Below are positions 1-3,672 of a stretch of DNA of 6,397 nucleotides, piece by piece. Within the stretch, counting starts at the first letter, position 1. Each line of letters opens with the position of its first letter. A model generated the notes under the pieces. It was not told where the DNA came from. It was given only the letters and a program-made list of their open reading frames with translations, and did no database searches. This DNA comes from Promicromonosporaceae bacterium. GTDB taxonomy: Bacteria > Actinomycetota > Actinomycetes > Actinomycetales > Cellulomonadaceae. The stretch lies in contig WQZL01000151.1 of the NCBI GenBank assembly GCA_009780755.1, positions 1 to 6,397 of the forward strand. Reading direction: 5' to 3'. The translations under genes were made by a program, and so were the position numbers.

Positions 1-2
1 CC

Positions 3-278
3 TCCTTCCAGGAGACCACCCGGGTACTCACGGAGGCCGCGATGAGCGGTCGCCGCGACCCGCTGCTGGGCCTGAAGGAAAACGTCATCATCGGTAAGCT
101 CATCCCGGCCGGTACCGGCCTGGCCCGTTACCGCAACGTCTCCGTGGAACCGACCGAGCAGGCCAAGGCCGAGCTGTACCCGTCGTTCGGCTACGACGAG
201 ATCGACTTCCCGACCCTCGGCATGGGCACGGGCGAGGCCATCCCGCTAGAAGACCTAGACTTCGGCGACTTCCGCTAA
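3..278 (+). CDS. rpoC: DNA-directed RNA polymerase subunit beta' (C-terminal end only)
   Basis: This is the last 91 codons of the largest catalytic subunit of RNA polymerase. The 5' part lies outside the window, and the frame is open from base 3 to a TAA at 276-278. The peptide begins SFQETTRVLTEAA and continues through MSGRRDPLLGLKENVIIGKL and IPAGTGLARYRNV. This is the highly conserved C-terminal block of bacterial beta' that packs near the omega subunit. The acidic tail EAIPLEDLDFGDFR is of the actinobacterial type. In these bacteria rpoC normally ends the rpoBC operon, which fits the strong hairpin directly downstream. An internal ATG at base 42 could be mistaken for a start but is only an internal Met codon. 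Recognition is by sequence similarity to a universally conserved protein and is very secure. Confidence 0.97.
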   Translation, partial: SFQETTRVLTEAAMSGRRDPLLGLKENVIIGKLIPAGTGLARYRNVSVEPTEQAKAELYPSFGYDEIDFPTLGMGTGEAIPLEDLDFGDFR

Positions 279-288
279 GTTAACCCGT

Positions 289-327
289 CGAAGCGGCCCG
301 CCGGAGCATTCCCGGCGGGCCGCTTCG
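289..327 (+). terminator. Hairpin terminator after rpoC
   Basis: A perfect 16-bp inverted repeat, left arm 289-304 and right arm 312-327, encloses a 7-nt loop. It starts 10 bases after the rpoC stop codon. The stem is almost entirely G+C. Only a short T run (331-333) follows, so it lacks a classical U-tract; actinobacterial terminators often do. It probably ends the rpoBC transcript and insulates the region downstream. Confidence 0.88.
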
Positions 328-342
328 CCATTTCGCGACCTT

Positions 343-472
343 CTCTGTCATCCCGCGTACCCCTCTGTCATCCTGCGCAGGGCGACGAAGGAGCGCAGTC
401 GCCGGACCCGGAGTTAGGGTTATACCTGCTCAGGTCTAGGTTCTGCGACTCGCTTCGCTCGCGCAGAATGAC
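343..472. repeat. REP/MITE-like intergenic palindromic repeat
   Basis: The 11-mer CTCTGTCATCC occurs twice in direct orientation, at 343-353 and 363-373 (20-bp period). The second copy opens a block that closes with its near reverse complement: GTCATCCTGCGC at 367-378 against GCGCAGAATGAC at 461-472, 10 of 12 pairs. Inside are two hairpins: GGCGAC/GTCGCC (381-386 and 398-403) and TTCTGCG/CGCAGAA (441-447 and 462-468). Inverted ends, nested hairpins, intergenic position and no coding capacity suggest a dispersed non-autonomous repeat. Only one copy is in the window, so dispersal across the genome is inferred. Confidence 0.55.
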
Positions 473-490
473 GTGGAGAGAGGTGTTACC

Positions 491-531
491 GGTGGTTGAA
501 CCGGTCGAAACCACCAAGCGCGAAAGGCGCT
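491..531. repeat. Two small hairpins in the gene-free gap
   Basis: GGTGGTT at 491-497 pairs with AACCACC at 509-515 across an 11-nt loop. AGCGC at 517-521 pairs with GCGCT at 527-531 across a 5-nt loop. No T run follows either. They may be part of the neighbouring repeat or chance structures. The rest of the gap between the rpoC terminator and the 23-bp array shows no credible gene; short reverse-strand frames here read through palindromes and match nothing I recognise. Confidence 0.3.
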
Positions 532-565
532 CCCATAGATCAGCGGGGCGCCTTCCGCGTCCCAC

Positions 566-657
566 GCCGCAATCTGGAGACTAGATTTGCCGCAAACAGC
601 AGACTGAATCTCCCGCAAACGGCAGACTGATTTCTCTGCAAACGGTAGACTGGGGCC
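566..657 (+). repeat. Array of four 23-bp direct repeats abutting an ATPase start codon
   Basis: Four units, 566-588, 589-611, 612-634 and 635-657, repeat with an exact 23-bp period, and the last ends on the base before the ATG. The shared core is GCAAACGGCAGACT. The cores are GCAATCTGGAGACT (most diverged), GCAAACAGCAGACT, GCAAACGGCAGACT and GCAAACGGTAGACT. The in-phase hexamers are GAGACT, CAGACT, CAGACT and TAGACT, so a single C-to-T difference makes the last one a TANNNT -10 box. Likely an operator array for regulating the ATPase gene; that function is inferred from position. Confidence 0.85.
646..657 (+). promoter_or_regulatory. -10 box of a probable leaderless promoter, first ATPase
   Basis: TAGACT (646-651) fits the actinobacterial TANNNT -10 consensus and is followed by exactly 6 nt and then ATG. 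That spacing would start the transcript at or next to the A of the start codon. With a 17-bp spacer, the -35 position falls on CAGACT of the preceding repeat (623-628), which is unlike TTGACA. The promoter may therefore depend on a protein bound to the repeats. The G run at 652-655 is too close to ATG to be a good Shine-Dalgarno site. Confidence 0.6.
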
Positions 658-1908
658 ATGAGTCGCTACCTGACACGCATTGTTGATCGCGAGATTGAGG
701 AGCGGCTGGGCTACATTGGGGCGGTTCTAATTGAGGGACCTAAGGCATGCGGCAAAACCTTGACCGCAACGCAGCACGCGCGGACGGTGTTCCGGTTTGA
801 TGAGGATTCAAGCGCGCGCAGCCTGGTGAGCCTGTTCCCATCGCGCTTGTTTGACAACCCGACCCCCATACTGTTTGACGAGTGGCAGGTTGAACCGGCG
901 ATCTGGAATCGCGTTCGCCGCCAGGTTGATGATAGGCAGATTGCGGGACAGTTCATCTTGACCGGCTCAGCAACGCCGAACGACGATGTTGCGCGACACT
1001 CAGGGGCAGGGCGGTTCTCGGTGGTGTCGATGCGGCCAATGAGCTTGTTTGAGTCGGCGCACTCTACCGGCGAGATGTCGTTGGCCGCGCTACTCAACGG
1101 TGAGAGACAGGCAGGTCTTGGCACACACTTGGCATTTGATGAGCTGCTGTGCAGGATCGTCATTGGTGGCTGGCCCGATTTGATTGACACCGATGAGTAC
1201 ATGGCTAGGCGATGGCTGCGCGACTACATCGCGAACGTCGTCGAGGTTGATGTCCAAAACCTTGGCATTCGCCGCGATCCAGCCAACTTGCGTCGCCTGC
1301 TGGAGTCATTGGGGCGAAATGTGGCTCAGCCGGTCAAAGCCGCAGAACTTGCTCGAGACGTTGGTGGTGTTGATGGTCCGATCGCCCGGGAAACGATTTC
1401 TGCTTATCTGACCGCGCTGAAGCGGTTGCATCTCCTAGATGATTCCGATGCTTGGCGGCCACATATTCGGTCCCGAGCGCGGCTACGTACTGCTGCGGTT
1501 CGCTACTTTATAGACCCCTCGCTTGGCCTGGCAGCCTTGAACGTTGGTTCCGCCGAATTGCTGGCCGATCCCCTAGCCTTAGGGTTCTACTTTGAATCAC
1601 TGGTGATGCGTGATCTGCGGGTATACAGCCAGTTGAGCGGAGGAAGAGTGGAGTCGTGGCGGGATGCCGATGGGAACGAAGTGGATGCCATCGTCACCTG
1701 CGGCCCAAATAAATGGGGTGCCTTTGAGGTAAAACTCAATCCTGCGGCTGTGGACGATGCGGCAGCCGCTCTGCTGCGGCTTGCGGCCGTTGTTGACACG
1801 GATCGTCATGGCAAGCCCGCTTGTCTGGGCGTGATTACGAGCACTGGTGCCGGAGGCTTACGCCCAGATGGGGTACATGTGATTCCCATCGGCTGTCTTG
1901 GTCCGTAA
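658..1908 (+). CDS. AAA_14/DUF4143 family ATP-binding protein (first paralogue)
   Basis: This 416-residue protein belongs to the predicted AAA+ ATPase family COG1373, with an N-terminal AAA_14 domain and a C-terminal DUF4143 domain. Visible motifs are Walker A GPKACGKT (27-34), Walker B ILFDEWQ (71-77), a sensor-1-like FILTGSA (99-105) and HSGAGR (114-119), whose Arg is a candidate trans-acting finger. The C-terminal part carries E341-x-D343 and E357-V-K359, the spacing expected of a PD-(D/E)XK nuclease-like core. Nuclease activity is not shown by this alone. No membrane segment or signal peptide is seen, so it is probably cytoplasmic. The start is fixed: an in-frame TAG lies at 646-648, and no other start codon precedes ATG 658. 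Walker A begins at residue 27, so later starts would damage the fold. The length is normal for the family. Cellular role and substrate are unknown. A different repeat precedes its paralogue downstream. Confidence 0.93.
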   Translation: MSRYLTRIVDREIEERLGYIGAVLIEGPKACGKTLTATQHARTVFRFDEDSSARSLVSLFPSRLFDNPTPILFDEWQVEPAIWNRVRRQVDDRQIAGQFILTGSATPNDDVARHSGAGRFSVVSMRPMSLFESAHSTGEMSLAALLNGERQAGLGTHLAFDELLCRIVIGGWPDLIDTDEYMARRWLRDYIANVVEVDVQNLGIRRDPANLRRLLESLGRNVAQPVKAAELARDVGGVDGPIARETISAYLTALKRLHLLDDSDAWRPHIRSRARLRTAAVRYFIDPSLGLAALNVGSAELLADPLALGFYFESLVMRDLRVYSQLSGGRVESWRDADGNEVDAIVTCGPNKWGAFEVKLNPAAVDDAAAALLRLAAVVDTDRHGKPACLGVITSTGAGGLRPDGVHVIPIGCLGP

Positions 1909-2010
1909 TGATGCGCAAGGCGAGGGTTGATGGGCCAGAGCGCCGAGGTTGAGACGAGCTACGTTCCCCTGCGAATCATTTTCTGACCCTGCGCAGACTC
2001 ACACTGATGG

Positions 2011-2056
2011 CCGATTTTTGCAAAACGCAAGGGCCGATTTTTGCTAAGCTGTAGCC
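2011..2056 (+). repeat. Two 23-bp direct repeats abutting the second ATPase start codon
   Basis: Units 2011-2033 and 2034-2056 share the 11-mer CCGATTTTTGC in phase (13 bp if the two preceding G positions are counted), then diverge as AAAACGCAAG and TAAGCTGTAG. The second ends on the base before ATG. Period and placement match the array before the first ATPase, but the sequence differs; only a loose TTTNTGCAAAACG-like core is common. In the 148-bp gap between the two ATPase genes the upstream part shows nothing else clear, apart from a weak TTTTCTGACCCTGCGCAGAC-like echo (1979-1998) of the first repeat family. Confidence 0.75.
2042..2056 (+). promoter_or_regulatory. Extended -10 of a probable leaderless promoter, second ATPase
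   Basis: TAAGCT (2045-2050) fits TANNNT and is preceded by TGC (2042-2044), giving an extended -10. Exactly 6 nt separate it from ATG 2057, the same spacing as for the first ATPase. No Shine-Dalgarno sequence is present in the bases before ATG. The hexamer one repeat period upstream (AAAACG, 2022-2027) is not a recognisable -35. Confidence 0.6.
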
Positions 2057-3322
2057 ATGACTTACGTGCGGCGCATCATCGATAACCTCTTGGACGAGGT
2101 GATTCCTGGCCTGCCCGCGATTGCGCTAGAAGGCGCTAAGGGGGTCGGCAAGACCGCCACGGCGAGCCAGCGAGCAGCAACCACTATTGATCTCGACGAT
2201 CCGTTGCAGCTAGAGACGCTGCGGGCAAACCCCGACTGGATCACTCAGGCGCCGCCACCAGTGTTCATCGATGAGTGGCAGCTGCATCCGCCGATCTGGG
2301 ACAAAGTTAGGCGCGCGGTAGATCGCGACCCGTCTGGGACGCATGTGCTGCTTGCCGGTTCGGCCGGGGTTGCTCCTGGGGTGCGCACTCACTCGGGGGC
2401 AGGTCGAATCGTCCGGATGATGATGCGGCCACTCTCTTTCGCCGAACGGGGATTGGAACGTCCTACGGTGTCGTTGCAAGAGCTAATGGCGGGGGCCGCT
2501 CCCACCATCTCCGGCGAGACCAGGGTGGGGTTGCCAGAGTATGTTGATGAGATTCTGCGCTCTGGATTTCCCGGGATTCGCCGGGCGGCTCCGCGTCACC
2601 GAGGGCTTCAACTCGACAGTTATGTTGATCGCATCGTTGAGCACGAGCTACCCGAGAATGGGGTTGAGGTTCGTCGCCCCGGTGTGCTGCGGGCGTGGCT
2701 GCTGGCCTACGGCGCGGCGACAGCCACCGATGCCGCGTATTCCACAATCCTTGATGCTGCAACGCCCGGCGAGCTGGATAAGCCACCTCGACCCACGGTC
2801 GATAGTTACCGAGAACATCTAACACGCATTTTCTTGCTCGACCCGATCCCGGCCTGGACTCCGGCCTTCGCACCGCTGCGTCGGCTAACAAAGAAGCCCA
2901 AACATCACCTGGTCGACCCGGCCCTAGCGGCTCGACTCGCCGGAATTGATGAGCGAGCCTTGCTTCAAGGGCGAATCACCCGAATCGGTGCGGTCGCTGG
3001 CACCTGGCTCGGCGCCCTGTTCGAGTCACTGGTGACGCAGTCGGTGAGGGTTTACGCCACCGATGCGACCGTGGGTCACCTTCGCTCGGCGGATACCACC
3101 CGAGAGATTGATCTGATTGTTGAGGACCGCGGGCTGAATGTGGTTGCCATTGAGGTAAAGCTTGTCGGGAGCGTCAGCGACAAGGATGTGCGCCATCTCA
3201 ACTGGTTACAGGAGCAACTTGGCGAGAGGGTAGTTGACAAGGTCATCATAACTACCGGCCCTTACGCCTACCGGCGGCCTGACGGAGTCGCCGTCGTGCC
3301 GCTGGCCCTGCTGGGGCCATGA
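2057..3322 (+). CDS. AAA_14/DUF4143 family ATP-binding protein (second paralogue)
   Basis: This 421-residue protein has the same two-domain layout as the upstream gene. Motifs are Walker A GAKGVGKT (26-33), Walker B VFIDEWQ (69-75), sensor-like HVLLAGSA (96-103), HSGAGR (112-117) and, near the C-terminus, E350-x-D352 with E366-V-K368. Both proteins end alike, RPDGVHVIPIGCLGP and RPDGVAVVPLALLGP. The middle region (about 150-300) is much less similar, where target or partner specificity might lie. The two are therefore diverged paralogues rather than a recent duplication. An in-frame TAA at 2045-2047 excludes an earlier start, and ATG 2057 is the first start codon after it. The stop codon overlaps an ATG downstream (ATGA, 3319-3322). 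Activity is predicted only from family motifs: ATP hydrolysis is likely, the biological role unknown. Confidence 0.93.
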   Translation: MTYVRRIIDNLLDEVIPGLPAIALEGAKGVGKTATASQRAATTIDLDDPLQLETLRANPDWITQAPPPVFIDEWQLHPPIWDKVRRAVDRDPSGTHVLLAGSAGVAPGVRTHSGAGRIVRMMMRPLSFAERGLERPTVSLQELMAGAAPTISGETRVGLPEYVDEILRSGFPGIRRAAPRHRGLQLDSYVDRIVEHELPENGVEVRRPGVLRAWLLAYGAATATDAAYSTILDAATPGELDKPPRPTVDSYREHLTRIFLLDPIPAWTPAFAPLRRLTKKPKHHLVDPALAARLAGIDERALLQGRITRIGAVAGTWLGALFESLVTQSVRVYATDATVGHLRSADTTREIDLIVEDRGLNVVAIEVKLVGSVSDKDVRHLNWLQEQLGERVVDKVIITTGPYAYRRPDGVAVVPLALLGP

Positions 3323-3512
3323 TTTGGGACGAGGAGCGATGTCTGAGTGAGCTTGACAAGTGGCTGGAGGCATCCCCGGAGTAGGAGTCGCTCGTGTTAC
3401 GGCATCCCAGGGTGAAGGGTGGTTGGGTCGATGCGATCACGCATCTGATTGCTGAGGATGGCACTGGGTCAGCAGTCCCGAATGGCTCTCCTCGATCCCC
3501 GTGCAGGCGCAT
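3319..3512 (+). pseudogene. Coupled 21-codon ORF, possible broken third gene of unknown function
   Basis: An ATG overlaps the second ATPase stop codon as ATGA and opens a 21-codon ORF (MIWDEERCLSELDKWLEASP, then E and a TAG at 3382-3384). The same frame then remains open, reading ESLVLRHPRVKGGWVDAITH and LIAEDGTGSAVPNG, before it enters the 33-bp palindrome, and meets no further stop until 3649. The sequence before the TAG is acidic and looks protein-like. This could be the start of a gene broken by a nonsense mutation and by the palindrome, or a genuine short coupled peptide. I do not recognise the protein family. With so short a stretch, an open frame in GC-rich DNA could also arise by chance. 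Confidence 0.3.
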
Positions 3513-3580
3513 ACGAGTCGGCAGTTTCATCTCGATTCGGCAGTTCAAACTGCCGAATCGAGATGAAACTGCCGACTCGT
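3513..3580. repeat. Perfect 33-bp palindrome with internal direct repeats
   Basis: Left arm 3513-3545 and right arm 3548-3580 are exact reverse complements separated by only CA (3546-3547). Each arm contains two CGGCAGTT motifs 19 bp apart (starting at 3519 and 3538 on the left), so the element has four copies in 68 bp, two per strand. As RNA it would form a very stable hairpin and might terminate or protect the ATPase transcript, though no T run follows. As DNA it has the look of a multi-site operator, a cruciform or a mobile-element remnant. It lies 190 bases after the second ATPase. Confidence 0.9.
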
Positions 3581-3627
3581 CGTTAGGGGCATACCGCAGC
3601 GGCGCGCGGAACGGATCGCGTCTGCCG

Positions 3628-3654
3628 AAATTAGTTCAGCGGATGACCTAATTT
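3628..3654. repeat. AT-rich hairpin or operator upstream of the surface protein
   Basis: AAATTAGTTCA (3628-3638) and TGACCTAATTT (3644-3654) form an 11-bp inverted repeat with one mismatch around the 5-nt loop GCGGA. The AT-rich stem stands out from its GC-rich surroundings. It ends 8 bases before the probable ribosome-binding site of the surface protein gene. It could be a repressor operator, a terminator for the ATPase transcript or a 5'-leader hairpin. Choosing between these is not possible from sequence alone. Confidence 0.6.
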
Positions 3655-3662
3655 GCTTGGAC

Positions 3663-3667
3663 AGGGA
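3663..3667 (+). promoter_or_regulatory. Shine-Dalgarno site for the surface protein
   Basis: AGGGA lies 5 nt before GTG 3673 and favours that start. A competing reading starts at GTG 3688, which has TATACA (3676-3681) exactly 6 nt upstream. That copies the leaderless spacing of the two ATPases, but TATACA misses the final T of TANNNT. TTGGAC at 3657-3662 resembles a -35 but is badly spaced from any -10. Confidence 0.45.
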
Positions 3668-3672
3668 CGCTC

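Noticed and set aside
368..618. Two short reverse-strand frames between rpoC and the first ATPase
   Set aside because: They run through palindromic repeat DNA, overlap each other and have no recognisable protein features.
566..657. CRISPR array
   Set aside because: The 23-bp units are directly contiguous with no unique spacers, only four copies exist, and no cas gene is present.
711..1202. A 163-codon reverse-strand frame within the first ATPase
   Set aside because: It is antisense to the Walker A and Walker B region of a well-supported gene and has no recognisable motif of its own.
2463..2891. A 142-codon reverse-strand frame within the second ATPase
   Set aside because: It is Arg/Pro/Ala-rich, as expected of antisense GC-rich coding DNA, and overlaps a protein with clear family motifs.
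3513..3580. Terminal inverted repeats of an insertion sequence
   Set aside because: The arms face each other across 2 bp, so they enclose no transposase, and no transposase is found in the window.
3394..3651. An 85-codon forward frame crossing the 33-bp palindrome, read as an independent gene
   Set aside because: It has no Shine-Dalgarno site, and half of its length is translation of the palindrome. It is better seen as the tail of the frame opened at 3319.
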